Below, one piece after another: positions 53,469 to 63,104 of a DNA stretch of 64,000 nucleotides. The notes below the pieces were generated by a model. That model saw only the letters and a program-made list of their open reading frames with translations. It did no database searches and was not told where the DNA came from. The stretch covers positions 124,001 to 188,000 of the forward strand of contig NZ_WOFH01000006.1 of assembly GCF_009733595.1 (NCBI RefSeq), given 5' to 3'. The number at the start of each line of letters is the position of its first letter. Position 1 is the first letter of the stretch. The position numbers and the translations under genes were made by a program. The stretch is from Actinomadura litoris. Lineage in GTDB: Bacteria; Actinomycetota; Actinomycetes; Streptosporangiales; Streptosporangiaceae.

Positions 53469-53996
53469 TCATGGCAACCGCCACCCTTCCCGCACCGCCA
53501 TGCCGAACCAGAACGTGGACGTCCCGTTGCGGTTGCGGTGGGTGCCGTGGTCGACGGAGAGCGCGCGGATCAGAACGAGGCCCCGCCCGTGGTTCTGGAG
53601 CGGTTCCTCGGGGGCGCGCTGGGGGCCGGGCTGGCCGCCGCCGTCGGTGACCTCGATCCGGACGAACCGGTCGATGTGCAGGGCCGACAGCATGACGGTC
53701 CCGTCCCGGCGCGGCCGCGCGTACAGGACCGAGTTGGTGAGGGCCTCGCTGGTCAGCAGCTCCAGGTCGGCGAGGTCGGAGCGGTCCGCGCCGAAGTACT
53801 GGCCGACCAGCTCGCGGATGTAGGAGCGGCCGAGCCGGACGGCGGCCGGTGTCGCGGCGAGGTCCAGCTCGCCGAGGAGGCGCCCGAACGACTTTCCGTT
53901 GTTCCAGGCGGACGAGGATGCGAGCTCCAGCGAGGGAGCGGGTGCCGGGGCCGGTGCCAGGACCGGCGTCCCCGACCACGCGTCTGGTGCGTTCAT
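53469..53996 (-). CDS. anti-sigma-type histidine-kinase-like ATP-binding protein
   Basis: A 175-aa protein with a GHKL ATPase fold of the RsbW/SpoIIAB type. The N-box is LLTSEALTNSVLYA, motif I IEVTDGGGQPG, and the lid ENHGRGLVLIRALS-like segment reads NHGRGLVLIRALSVDHG. Such proteins bind or phosphorylate partner sigma factors or anti-sigma antagonists. I start at ATG 53996; ATGs at 54032 and 54086 are in frame upstream and cannot be excluded. It is upstream of the regulator gene at 52084-53130 in the same direction, and divergent from the SARP gene, with a 460-bp gap containing 11-bp repeats. Confidence 0.85.
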   Translation of the reverse strand: MNAPDAWSGTPVLAPAPAPAPSLELASSSAWNNGKSFGRLLGELDLAATPAAVRLGRSYIRELVGQYFGADRSDLADLELLTSEALTNSVLYARPRRDGTVMLSALHIDRFVRIEVTDGGGQPGPQRAPEEPLQNHGRGLVLIRALSVDHGTHRNRNGTSTFWFGMAVREGWRLP

Positions 53997-54295
53997 GGCA
54001 GCGACGGCTTCACGTCTCCGTGTCGGGCTGTAAGCGAACATGTGTCCAATGGCCTGTTGTGTGATGGCCTGCTGGGTGTCGGACATCGGCCTTGCGCTCG
54101 CGGGCCGGGCGACCGGCGCCCGCCCCGCATGCCAGTCACCCTGGCGCACCGTCCCCCGTCCGGTCACCGACGCTTGCACGCGTGCAAGGGCCTTGCGCCA
54201 CGCTGCTGAGGGTCACTCCACGTCGTTGATCCGCGACGTGGCGCCCATCCGCCGTGTCGCCCGGACGCGGCGCCGCGCCATGCCGCACCCATGTC

Positions 54296-54338
54296 GCGCC
54301 GTGCCCGCGCCGTGCCCGCGCCGTGCCCGCGCCATGCC
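54296..54338. repeat. 11-bp direct repeats upstream of the SARP gene
   Basis: Three exact tandem copies of GCGCCGTGCCC (54296, 54307, 54318) and a fourth variant GCGCCATGCC (54329-54338). They end 120 bp before GTG 54459. SARP regulators bind direct repeats spaced by 11 bp, so this may be an autoregulatory site; it may also be only a GC microsatellite. Confidence 0.6.
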
Positions 54339-54458
54339 GCCCCGCCGCACGTCGCGGAGATGTCCGGAGTCGCTGAGCTGGGGTTTCGGACAACCCCCCG
54401 GCCCCGTAGACCTGATGCCGGGCCGGTGCGGTGCCGGTCCGGGACGAGGGGAGCGGCC

Positions 54459-55250
54459 GTGAGGTTCAGCGTGCTGGGGACGCTGGAGGCGCGGGACGAT
54501 GACGGGGCGGTCGAGCTGTCGCCGAAGCTGCGGGACCTGCTCGCGCTCCTGCTGTGCGCGCCGAACGCGGCGGTCGGCACCGAGCGGCTGGTCGACGGGC
54601 TGTGGGGCGAGGCGGCGCCGCGCTCGGCGCGCACGACGCTGCGCGGCTACGCCAGCCATCTGCGCCGGGCGTTGGGTGAGGAACGCCTTACCTTCCGGTC
54701 AGGGGGTTATGTCCTCCTCGTCCAAGACGGGGAGCTCGACGCCGCGCGCTTCACCGACCTCGCCGGGACCGGGCGCCGGGCCCTCGCGGCCGGCGACCAC
54801 GAGCGCGGCGCCGCGCTGCTGCGGGAGGCGGCGGCGCTGTGGCGCGGCGTCCCCTTCGACGGGCAGGACCATCTCGCCGCCGTCCGGCGGGAGGCGGTGC
54901 GGCTCGGCGAGCTCCGGCTCGCCGCGACCGAGGCCCGGATCGACGCCGACCTCGCCCTCGGACGCCACGCCGACCTCGTCGGGGAGCTGCGCTGCGTCGT
55001 GGTCGACGACCCGTTCCGCGAGCGTCCCCGCGCGCAGCTGATGCTCGCCCTCTACCGCCTCGGCCGGGCCGCCGAGGCGCTGGAGGTGCTCCGGGAGACG
55101 CGCGCGCTGTTCGCCGCCGAGCTGGGGCTGGACGTCAGCCCGTCGCTGCGGGCGCTGGAGCGCGCGATCCTCAGCCACCATCCCGCCCTCAACCTCGGCC
55201 ACGGTCTCGGCCACGGTCTGGCGCTCAGCCCCGCACCCGGTACACGCTGA
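54459..55250 (+). CDS. SARP-family transcriptional activator (AfsR/DnrI type)
   Basis: A 263-aa regulator with an OmpR-like winged helix (residues 1-95: VELSPKLRDLLALLLCAPNA, ARTTLRGYASHLRRALG) and a bacterial transcriptional activation domain (about 100-245: AARFTDLAGTGRRALAAGDH, ALWRGVPFDG, AQLMLALYRLGRAAEALEVL). It lacks an NB-ARC or TPR extension and so is a short SARP. GTG 54459 follows GAGGGGAGCG and gives MRFSVLGTLEA, the standard start. SARPs activate secondary-metabolite clusters, but no biosynthetic cluster is near. Its end overlaps the convergent propeller gene by 26 bp. Confidence 0.9.
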   Translation: MRFSVLGTLEARDDDGAVELSPKLRDLLALLLCAPNAAVGTERLVDGLWGEAAPRSARTTLRGYASHLRRALGEERLTFRSGGYVLLVQDGELDAARFTDLAGTGRRALAAGDHERGAALLREAAALWRGVPFDGQDHLAAVRREAVRLGELRLAATEARIDADLALGRHADLVGELRCVVVDDPFRERPRAQLMLALYRLGRAAEALEVLRETRALFAAELGLDVSPSLRALERAILSHHPALNLGHGLGHGLALSPAPGTR

Positions 55251-57747
55251 GCGCCGCCGCGCCGTCCGGGCCGGGCGTGGTCAGGACGGCGAGGCCGCCG
55301 CCGAGCGCGAGCGGGGCGCCGGGCAGGTCCTCGGCGAGCGTGCGGCCCGCCGCGTCCAGAAGCGGGAAGGCCGGCCTCCCGCCGCCGGGCGCCGCCGGAC
55401 GGGTCGCGGTGAGCCACGGCCCGAGCGCGCGGAACGCGGTGAGCCCGGCGGTCCGGGGCAGGTCGTTGATCCGGGCGGTGCCGTCGCCGATCTCGATGGT
55501 GACGGCGTGCTCGCCCGCCCCGCCCACGTCGCCCTCCCCGGTGCGGCACACGACGAGCGCGCCGGTGCCGCCGCAGCCGCCCAGCCGCGCGCCGGTCCGC
55601 GCCAGCTCGCGCCCGGTGGCCCGGTCGAGAACGGCGGCGCCGTCGCCCACCGTCACGACGAGCGCGCGCCCGCCCGCGAACTGGAGCCTCGGGTCGCGGT
55701 AGCGGCCGCCGGTGTGCCACCGCTGCCTCCCGTCGGACGCGCCGTAGGCGATGAGGTCGGTGTGCGGCTCCACCCCGTACCTCTCCGCCTTCCCGAGCCG
55801 CGCCGCGATCACGAGGTCACCCGCGGGGTCGAGTTCGGGCACGACCCCGCTCCGCCGCCACAGCTCGCGCCGCGTGGACGTCGCGAACGCGACCGTCCGC
55901 TCGCGCTCGCCGCCGCCCCCGGCGCCCGCGCCGTAGTCCGTCACCCGGACGGCGAACGTCGCGTCGCCGACCGCGTAGAGGTTCACGCCGTCGCCGGCCA
56001 CGGCCTTCTTCCAGCGGACGCGGCCGTCCCGCAGGGACAGCGCCGCGATCCCCTGCGAGCCCTGCCCCTCGTATTTGACGAGGCTCAACGTCTCGCCGCC
56101 CACGTGCGCGAGGCGGGGGAGGCCGAGCGAGGCGACGCGGTCGCCGCCGCCGAGGGAGTCGCCGGCGCGCCTCGTCCAGCGGGTCTCGCCGGTCCGCGCG
56201 TCCGCGACGACGTGGCGGCGGTCGTCGGAGCCGCCGGGGCCGGTGCCGGAGATCAGGACGGCGTCGCCGTCCAGCACCGCGCTCGACACGCCGCGGATCG
56301 TGTCCGCCTTCGCGGTCCAGAGCGGGCGCGCCTCGACGCGCAGCGGCTTCTGTGAGGAGGGCGCCGGGGCGGGCTCCTCCGGCTTGCCGGTCTCGGACGC
56401 GCCGTACACCGCGAGCCCGTCGTACAGCCCGCGCCTGACGAGGAGCGCGGCGAAGCGGTCGGAGAGCGCGGCGGGCCGTCCGGGCGGCGTCGCGCCGAGG
56501 CCGTTCGCGGCGCGGTCGGCGACGGCGCCCGCGCGGCGGTTCCCGTCGAGCGCGCGGCTCGCGAGCACGCGGTCGCGCCACACCAGGTCCGGCTCGACCG
56601 ACGACGCGCCCTTGAACAGCGGCTTCTTCGCGGTGAACGGGCGGCCCCCCGGACGGATCGTCACCAGCCGCCCCGAGTAGGCGGCGCAGGCGATCAACGT
56701 CCGGCGGTCGTCCACGCAGCCGAGGACGGGGCCGGGGGTGCCGGCGGCCTCCTCCGCCTCCAGCGAGGCGACCTGGACGCGTCCGGTCGCCGAGTCGAGC
56801 GCCATCGTCCGGAACCGCGTGGACGGCCCGCCCGCGATCCGCTCCCGCACGGTCACCGCGGCGGTGCCGCCGGCCGCCGCCTGGACGTGCGCGCCCTCGA
56901 AGGCGCCCGCGAGGTCCCAGCGCTTGCGCCCCGTCATCAGGTCGAGGCCGAAGACGGCGGCGCCGTCCCGCACCTCCCTCGGCCGCCACGGCTCGCCAGC
57001 GGCGCTCTCGCCGAGCACGGTGCCGCCGTCGATCCGGAACGCCCAGCCGTCCTGGTGCTCCCAGAGCCTGCGTCCCGCCGCCGCGTCGAACGCGACCGTC
57101 CGCAGGCGAAGCCGCCCGGTTGAGCGCACACCGGCCAGGACGACGCGCCCGTCGGCGGCGAGCAGCCTGGTCTCCTGCTCGCGGTCGTCGTCGGCGCCGC
57201 GGAACAGGGCCTGCTTCCACAGGACGCGCCCGTCCTCGCCCGACAGCGCGGCCACCCCGCGCTCCTCGCCGCCGGCGCCCTTCGCGTACTGGACGATCAC
57301 CGACCAGCCCCCGGGAGAGGTGTCCGCGTCGACGAGCACGGGCCCGCCGGACAGGCCCCGCACGCCCTCGGCTTCCGGCGGCCCGTCGTAGGCGAGCGCG
57401 CCGTCCCCGCCGAGGAGCGGGTCGCCGCCGTCGGCCGACCAGCGGATCGTCCCGGTCCGGGCGTCGGCCACCACCAGCCGTCCCGCCGAGGCCGACCGCC
57501 CGGTGACGACGGCCGCGCCCCCGCGCAGTTCGGCCCCGTCGACGTCCGTCATCCCGAGCGTCCGCTCGTCCCACAGGGGGTTCCGTCCGAACGCGAGGGA
57601 CCGGGGATGCGCCTCCCCCCTCGGAAGTGCCGCCGTGGCGGGGCCGTCCCCCCGCGACCTCACCACGACGATCACCGTGAGCAGCAGCAGGGCCGCCGCG
57701 ACCGCGCCGACCGCGCCCGCCCGTCCCCGCAACCGCCCTCGGCTCAT
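55225..57747 (-). CDS. exported PQQ-like beta-propeller repeat protein
   Basis: An 840-aa protein when started at ATG 57747 after GGGAGG. One hydrophobic segment (residues 10-30, GAVGAVAAALLLLTVIVVV) is a signal anchor or signal peptide. The rest repeats the PQQ-like pattern of about 40-50 residues with Trp near repeat ends: DARTGTIRWSADGG, GEDGRVLWKQALF, DAAAGRRLWEHQDG, DLMTGRKRWDLAG, DARTGETRWTRRAG, SLRDGRVRWKKAVA and so on. Beta-propellers of this kind bind ligands or partners in the cell envelope; the PQQ cofactor itself is usually not bound. It overlaps the convergent SARP gene by 26 bp. Confidence 0.87.
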   Translation of the reverse strand: MSRGRLRGRAGAVGAVAAALLLLTVIVVVRSRGDGPATAALPRGEAHPRSLAFGRNPLWDERTLGMTDVDGAELRGGAAVVTGRSASAGRLVVADARTGTIRWSADGGDPLLGGDGALAYDGPPEAEGVRGLSGGPVLVDADTSPGGWSVIVQYAKGAGGEERGVAALSGEDGRVLWKQALFRGADDDREQETRLLAADGRVVLAGVRSTGRLRLRTVAFDAAAGRRLWEHQDGWAFRIDGGTVLGESAAGEPWRPREVRDGAAVFGLDLMTGRKRWDLAGAFEGAHVQAAAGGTAAVTVRERIAGGPSTRFRTMALDSATGRVQVASLEAEEAAGTPGPVLGCVDDRRTLIACAAYSGRLVTIRPGGRPFTAKKPLFKGASSVEPDLVWRDRVLASRALDGNRRAGAVADRAANGLGATPPGRPAALSDRFAALLVRRGLYDGLAVYGASETGKPEEPAPAPSSQKPLRVEARPLWTAKADTIRGVSSAVLDGDAVLISGTGPGGSDDRRHVVADARTGETRWTRRAGDSLGGGDRVASLGLPRLAHVGGETLSLVKYEGQGSQGIAALSLRDGRVRWKKAVAGDGVNLYAVGDATFAVRVTDYGAGAGGGGERERTVAFATSTRRELWRRSGVVPELDPAGDLVIAARLGKAERYGVEPHTDLIAYGASDGRQRWHTGGRYRDPRLQFAGGRALVVTVGDGAAVLDRATGRELARTGARLGGCGGTGALVVCRTGEGDVGGAGEHAVTIEIGDGTARINDLPRTAGLTAFRALGPWLTATRPAAPGGGRPAFPLLDAAGRTLAEDLPGAPLALGGGLAVLTTPGPDGAAALSVYRVRG

Positions 57748-57824
57748 CCCCGGTTCCCTCCCGATCTCCCGGGATTCTGGCACGAACCCGTTGGAACGGG
57801 ATGGGAACCGGGTTGGGGCGGCCG

Positions 57825-60596
57825 TTACCCGAGCAGCACAGCGACCGCGGCCGAGGTTTCGGGATGCCGGACGAGCAGCGCCCCCGCCGCACCGCTAGCG
57901 GACGCGGTCTCCGTCCAGCCGCCCGGGTAGCCGAGCAGCGCGGCGACGGCGTCGCAGGTGTCCGGACGCGCGGCCAGCAGCTCCGACACCGGCCCTCCGG
58001 CCGGCGCGGCGGCTCCCGCGCCCGCCCCCGGGGCGGACGCCTCCCACGGCGGCGCCCACGCGTCCACCGCCCCGAGCGTCGCCGGGAACGTGCGGCCCGC
58101 CTCGCGGACGAGCACCGGCACCAGCTCGCGCGCGTGCTCGCGCAGCGTCGTGATCAGGCCGGGCAGCCACGGCAGCAGCACCGCGTCGGGCAGCCGCGCG
58201 AACGCCTTCGACATCACCTCGACGACGAGCGCCGCCAGCGCGGGGAACGGCACGAGCGCCTGCACGAACCCGCTCATGTACAGCGGGAACGACGGGATCA
58301 CCAGCGGGTTGGCGAGCAGCTCGTCGCACCGCTCCCGCAGCTCCGCGAGCGAGGCCATGCCGAGCTGCGACCGCGCCGCCCACAGCAGCGCGACCTTCGC
58401 GGGCGCCTCCGGATGCGACTGCCGGACCGCCAGTTCGAGCTGGGCGTGGTCGCAGCCGAGCGACAGCGCCAGGCTCTCCATCCCGAACAGGAACCCGAGC
58501 ATCGCCCCGACCTGCCGGACACCGGTGTCCTCGTCGGTGAACGCGGTCGGCAGCAGCGTGCAGTAGTGCGCGTAGCCCTCGGTCACGAACGCCTCGCACC
58601 ACGCCGGAAGCTCCGGCTCGCTCGCGCGGTAGTAGGCGAGCAGCCGCCGGACGCGCCGCAGCACCTCCGGCGCGTCGTCCACCGTCCGCTCGGCCGCGAG
58701 CAGCTCCACCGCGCGCGCCCCGAGCTCGTCGGCGAACCGGCGCCCGCCCAGGTAGAGCGTGGCGTCCTCCACCGCCTCCAGCGCGATCGCGGCGGTCGCC
58801 TTCGGATCCCACACCGCGCGCCGCAGCCGCTGCTCCAGCACCTGCTCGACGGTGACGCCCTCGTAGCCCAGCTCCACGATCGAGCGCTGGTTGCGGCCGA
58901 TCGCGAGGTCCCAGCTCTCCTGGATCGACCGCTCGCCCAGCTCGCGCGACCCCATGATCGGACGGACCGCGTCGTCCGGCAGCAGCCGCCGCAGGATCCA
59001 CAGCAGCCGCGAGCACGACGCCAGCGCCGGGTCGGCGTCCAGGTCGAGCAGCGCCCGCTGGATCGTGCGCTTGGTCAGGTCGAGGCCGAGCGGCTCCAGC
59101 CGGTCCAGGACGTCGCGCGCCAGCGGCGGCAGCGACTCATAGCCGACCGAGCCGACCCGGTCGCCGCCGAGCAGGATCTCGCACAGCCGCCGCACGTCCC
59201 GGCGGCCGGGCACGGAGTCCTTCTCGATGCAGGTGACCGCCGCGTCCTGGAAGTCGTAGGGCGTCGGCCGCGCCCGCCCGCGCATCCCCGCCAGCAGGAT
59301 CGAGGTCTCGAACACCGCGATCGCGTCCGCCGTGCTCGACAGGTACCCGTTGCGCCGCGCCAGCCGGACGATGTCGACGCACCAGCCGAGCAGCTCCGAC
59401 TCGTCCAGGCCGTCCAGGACGGGCGGGCTCGCCAGATACCCCGACAGCCGGTCGGTCGCGGGCTCGGCCGCGGGGGCCCTGGACGGCTTGGGGGCCTTCC
59501 GCTTCGCGGCGCCCTTCTGGCCCTCCAGCCGGAACGGCGTCACGCCGCCGCGCTTCAGCGCCTTCGCGAACGTCGCCGCCGCGATCGACACCGACCCGGG
59601 CGCGAGCCCGAACTGCGCCTCGATCGCCGAGTGGCTGGAGGGGATGAGCCCGTAGCTCCAGCGCGTCCCGGTCCGCGGCGTGATCTCGTAGGGCTCGGCG
59701 TCCGCGGACAGCCCGAACTGCTCCACCCGGCTCGCCGCGTGGAACGCGCCGCACACGTACAGGCACTCGGACGGGTCGGCGCCGGTGGCCGCGAGGTGCT
59801 CGCGCATCCGCGTCCACATGTAGCGCTCGCGGTCCTCGTCGCGGCGGTCCCGGCCCGGCCGCTCGGGGCGCAGCCGCCGGAACAGGCTGCCGATCAGCAC
59901 CATCACCTGCCGGTAGGTGGCGTAGTCGGCGCCCGCCAGCGGCTGCTCGACGTACTGGTCCCACCATTCCGACCAGTGCCGCACCTTCCCGTGGTGCAGC
60001 AGGTGCTCCTCCAGCTCGGCGAAGCCGGGACGCAGGTCGCCGATCTCGATGCCGACCGCGTCGCCGTGCAGCGCCGCGTCGTCCTCGTCCTCGCCCTCCT
60101 CGGGCTCCTTCCGCTCGGCGGACGGCTCCTCGCGGGGCTCCCACTGGAACACGTGGTCCGTCGACCGGTCGACCAGGACGACCTCGACGCCCGGCGTGTC
60201 CAGCGCGTAGGCGATCGCCTGGTACTCCGCCGACGCCTCGGTGATCGGCGCGATCACGCTCAGCGGCGCCCACGCCGCCGGGAAGCCGTCCAGCTCGCTC
60301 GCGAACGCCTGGAGCGCCACCGGCAGCCGGCAGTTGCGCAGCTCCTCCAGCAGCGGCGCGAGGTCCTCGCACAGCTCCAGGTAGATCACCGACGGCCGCT
60401 TGTCGCGCAGCCGCCGCGCCATCGCCAGCGCCGACGCGGGCGAGTGGTGGCACACCGGGAAGATCTCCGGCTCCTCGCCGAGCGCCCGGCCGACGTCGTC
60501 GACCATGCCCGACAGGATCCCGGCCACCGCGTCCCGCGCGCCGAACGCGCGCGCGGCCTCCTCCAGCTGCTCCCGCAGCGCCTCGAAGGTGCTCAC
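57825..60596 (-). CDS. DUF5682-family protein in MoxR/VWA operon
   Basis: A 923-aa soluble protein of the family annotated DUF5682 (family name from memory). The N-terminal third has conserved-looking stretches PVCHHSPASALAMARRLRDK, YLELCEDLAPLLEELRN, YVCGAFHAASRVEQFGL and RWSYGLIPSSHSAIEAQFGL; the rest is helical with no recognisable motif. The start is GTG 60596, overlapping the stop of the MoxR-type ATPase gene as GTGA. DUF5682, MoxR ATPase and VWA genes occur together in many actinomycetes, so they probably form a chaperone-type complex; the target is not known. It is the last gene of the operon in this window. Confidence 0.85.
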   Translation of the reverse strand: MSTFEALREQLEEAARAFGARDAVAGILSGMVDDVGRALGEEPEIFPVCHHSPASALAMARRLRDKRPSVIYLELCEDLAPLLEELRNCRLPVALQAFASELDGFPAAWAPLSVIAPITEASAEYQAIAYALDTPGVEVVLVDRSTDHVFQWEPREEPSAERKEPEEGEDEDDAALHGDAVGIEIGDLRPGFAELEEHLLHHGKVRHWSEWWDQYVEQPLAGADYATYRQVMVLIGSLFRRLRPERPGRDRRDEDRERYMWTRMREHLAATGADPSECLYVCGAFHAASRVEQFGLSADAEPYEITPRTGTRWSYGLIPSSHSAIEAQFGLAPGSVSIAAATFAKALKRGGVTPFRLEGQKGAAKRKAPKPSRAPAAEPATDRLSGYLASPPVLDGLDESELLGWCVDIVRLARRNGYLSSTADAIAVFETSILLAGMRGRARPTPYDFQDAAVTCIEKDSVPGRRDVRRLCEILLGGDRVGSVGYESLPPLARDVLDRLEPLGLDLTKRTIQRALLDLDADPALASCSRLLWILRRLLPDDAVRPIMGSRELGERSIQESWDLAIGRNQRSIVELGYEGVTVEQVLEQRLRRAVWDPKATAAIALEAVEDATLYLGGRRFADELGARAVELLAAERTVDDAPEVLRRVRRLLAYYRASEPELPAWCEAFVTEGYAHYCTLLPTAFTDEDTGVRQVGAMLGFLFGMESLALSLGCDHAQLELAVRQSHPEAPAKVALLWAARSQLGMASLAELRERCDELLANPLVIPSFPLYMSGFVQALVPFPALAALVVEVMSKAFARLPDAVLLPWLPGLITTLREHARELVPVLVREAGRTFPATLGAVDAWAPPWEASAPGAGAGAAAPAGGPVSELLAARPDTCDAVAALLGYPGGWTETASASGAAGALLVRHPETSAAVAVLLG

Positions 60597-61711
60597 GACA
60601 GCGTCGAGATCGCCTGGCGGCCGCCCTCAAGGAAGCCCTCCCAGGGGCCGCCCTTGTCCTTCTTGCTGCGCGGCTCGACGACGCCGTGCCAGAACTTGTT
60701 CAGGATCGCGAGGTCCTCCGGGCTGCGCCGGGCCAGCGACCCGACCAGCGAACCGCCCAGCGTCTCCGGCCGCAGCGTCGCGTCCCCGAAGAACCGGCTG
60801 TGCAGGATCGCGTCCTCCAGCACGCCGATCTGCTCGGCGGTCGACAGCGCCGACTCCAGCTTCTCGTCGTCGCTGGTCGCCGACGCGGCCGCGGCGCGCA
60901 GGTCGGCGAAGCTCTGGAGCAGGACGTCCAGCAGCGTCGGCGGCAGCTCCAGCTCGATCTGGTGGCGGCGCAGCAGCTCCTCGGTCCGGAACCGGACGAT
61001 CTCGGCCTCGCTGCGCTTGTTCGTCACCACCGGGATCCGGACGAAGTTGAACCGCCGCTTCAGCGCCGAGGACAGGTCGTTGACGCCCCGGTCCCGGCTG
61101 TTGGCCGTCGCGATGATCGAGAAGCCGGGCTTGGCGAACACGATGTTGTCGTCGTCCAGCTCGGGGATCGACACGTACTTCTCCGACAGGATGGAGATCA
61201 GCGCGTCCTGGACGTCGCTGGTCGAGCGGGTCAGCTCCTCGAACCGGCCGATCACCCCCGCCTCCATCGCCGTCATGATCGGCGAGGGGATCATCGACTC
61301 CCGGGACTGCCCCTTGGCGATCACCATGGACACGTTCCACGAGTACTTGATGTGGTCCTCGGTGGTGCCCGCCGTGCCCTGCACGACCAGCGTCGAGTTC
61401 CGCGAGACCGCCGCCGACAGCAGCTCGGCGAGCCAGCTCTTGCCCGTCCCCGGGTCGCCGATCAGCAGCAGCCCGCGGTCGGAGGCCAGCGTCACGATCG
61501 CGCGCTCGACGAAGCTGCGGTCGCCGAACCACTTCTGCTTGACCTCGCGGTCCAGGCCGTCGGCGCGCTCGGAGCCGAGCACGAACAGCCGCACCATCCG
61601 CGGGCTCAGCCGCCACGAGAACGGCTTGGGGGAGTCGTCGATCGACTCCAGCCAGTCCAGCTCCTCGGCGTACTTCACCTCGGCCGGGGCGCGCAGCATG
61701 CCATCGGTCAT
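60593..61711 (-). CDS. MoxR-family AAA+ ATPase
   Basis: A 372-aa AAA+ ATPase. Walker A is LLIGDPGTGKSWLAEL (about 80-95), the Walker B/sensor region includes FEELTRSTSDVQDALISILS and FSIIATANSRDRGVNDLSSA, with sensor and arginine-finger candidates LKRRFNFVRIPVV. MoxR proteins work with VWA partners to load or remodel protein complexes and metal sites. It overlaps DUF5682 at its end (GTGA) and is 43 bp from the VWA gene upstream; the four genes are one transcription unit. Confidence 0.92.
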   Translation of the reverse strand: MTDGMLRAPAEVKYAEELDWLESIDDSPKPFSWRLSPRMVRLFVLGSERADGLDREVKQKWFGDRSFVERAIVTLASDRGLLLIGDPGTGKSWLAELLSAAVSRNSTLVVQGTAGTTEDHIKYSWNVSMVIAKGQSRESMIPSPIMTAMEAGVIGRFEELTRSTSDVQDALISILSEKYVSIPELDDDNIVFAKPGFSIIATANSRDRGVNDLSSALKRRFNFVRIPVVTNKRSEAEIVRFRTEELLRRHQIELELPPTLLDVLLQSFADLRAAAASATSDDEKLESALSTAEQIGVLEDAILHSRFFGDATLRPETLGGSLVGSLARRSPEDLAILNKFWHGVVEPRSKKDKGGPWEGFLEGGRQAISTLS

Positions 61712-61754
61712 GATGTCTCCTAAAAGATCAGTGGAACGTCGTCCGGGGGACGCG

Positions 61755-63104
61755 TCAGGCGAGGAAGTTCTTCAGCTCGGCCACGAGCTTGCGGATGTGC
61801 CCGGAGATGACGGGCGTCCCGAGGTTCCTGAACCGCTCCCGGAACCAGGGGTTCACGATCTGGGTGCCGGAGCTGTTCACGGACCCGACCGGGATGAACT
61901 TCACCCCCGAGCGGTGCACGGCCTGGATCCCGTCCAGCAGCGGCTGCGACCGGTCGAACTCGTAGAAGTCGGAGATCCACACCATCACGGTGTTGCTCGG
62001 GTCGGAGATCTTCGGCCGCGCCATCTCCATGGCCACCGGGCCGTCGTTGCCGCCGCCGAGGTTCGTGCGCAGCAGCACCTCGAACGGGTCGTTCACCCAC
62101 GGCGTCAGGTCGAGCGCCCGCGTGTCGTAGGCGATCAGGTGCACGTCGACCTTCGGCAGCCCCGCGAAGATCGACGCGAGGATCGTGCAGTTCACCATCG
62201 AGTCGACCATCGAGCCCGACTGGTCGACCACCACGATCATCTTCGCGGGCGTCGTCCGCTTCGCGGTGTGCCGGTAGAACAACCGGTCGACGTAGAGCCG
62301 CTCGTCCTCGGGGCTCCAGTTCGTGAGGTTCTTCCAGATCGTCCGTTCGAGGTCGAGGTTGCGGAACACCCGCTTCGGCGGGACGGAGCGGTCGAGCGTC
62401 CCCGCGCTCGTCTGCTGCACCTGCGTCCGCAGCACCTCCGCGACCTCGTCGACGAACCTGCGGATCAGCGCCTTGGCGTTGGCCAGCGCCACCCCCGACA
62501 GGTTCGCCTTGTCGCGCAGCAGCTGCTCGATGAGCGACATGCTCGGCGTCAGCCTGCTCGCGAGCCTCGGATCGGCCAGCACCTCCCGCAGCCGCATCCG
62601 CCGGACGAGGTCGCCCTCCACCTCGGTGAGCACGCCCGCGGTCGCCCCCGCGCCCTCCTCGCCGAGCGCCTGCTTCAGCCACCCCGCGTCCTGCTGCCAC
62701 CCGGCGAGCTGCTGCGCGCTGACGTTGCCGCTCCCGGTGCAGAACACGTTCAGCAGCAGCTTCGACACCAGCGCCGCCCGCCGCACCCGCTCCCCGGAGT
62801 CCTCTGGCGGAGCGTCCGCCTCGCTCGCCGTATCGGCTGTATCGGCTGTATCGGCGGCGGGCGGGGGCCTCATCAGGTCGGCCAGCTCGGCGGCCAGCTC
62901 CGGGAAGCGCTGGACGACGTTGTCGACCGACACCCCCGGGTCGAGGAGGGAGGCGGGCAGGCCGAGGTCGTCGACGATCGCGACGCTCGCGGCCTCCAGG
63001 GACGGCTGCTCCTCGGGGTCGAACACCCGCGCCAGCAGCCGCCAGTAGAGCACCTGCCGCCGCGTGTCGTCCGCGCTCTGCCCGGTCTCGAATTCGATGG
63101 TCAT
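61755..63104 (-). CDS. VWA-domain (CoxE-like) protein, partner of MoxR ATPase
   Basis: A 449-aa protein. The start is ATG 63104, which overlaps the stop of the upstream gene as ATGA; the longer open frame to 63935 on this strand is a shadow. The C-terminal half is a von Willebrand A domain with MIDAS motif VVDQSGSMVDSM, followed by NLGGGNDGPVAMEMA and ISDFYEFDRSQPLLD. The N-terminal half is helical, with an acidic, Ala/Asp repeat (AADTADTADTASEAD). Together with the MoxR ATPase it would form a metal-dependent substrate-recruiting pair. Confidence 0.9.
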   Translation of the reverse strand: MTIEFETGQSADDTRRQVLYWRLLARVFDPEEQPSLEAASVAIVDDLGLPASLLDPGVSVDNVVQRFPELAAELADLMRPPPAADTADTADTASEADAPPEDSGERVRRAALVSKLLLNVFCTGSGNVSAQQLAGWQQDAGWLKQALGEEGAGATAGVLTEVEGDLVRRMRLREVLADPRLASRLTPSMSLIEQLLRDKANLSGVALANAKALIRRFVDEVAEVLRTQVQQTSAGTLDRSVPPKRVFRNLDLERTIWKNLTNWSPEDERLYVDRLFYRHTAKRTTPAKMIVVVDQSGSMVDSMVNCTILASIFAGLPKVDVHLIAYDTRALDLTPWVNDPFEVLLRTNLGGGNDGPVAMEMARPKISDPSNTVMVWISDFYEFDRSQPLLDGIQAVHRSGVKFIPVGSVNSSGTQIVNPWFRERFRNLGTPVISGHIRKLVAELKNFLA

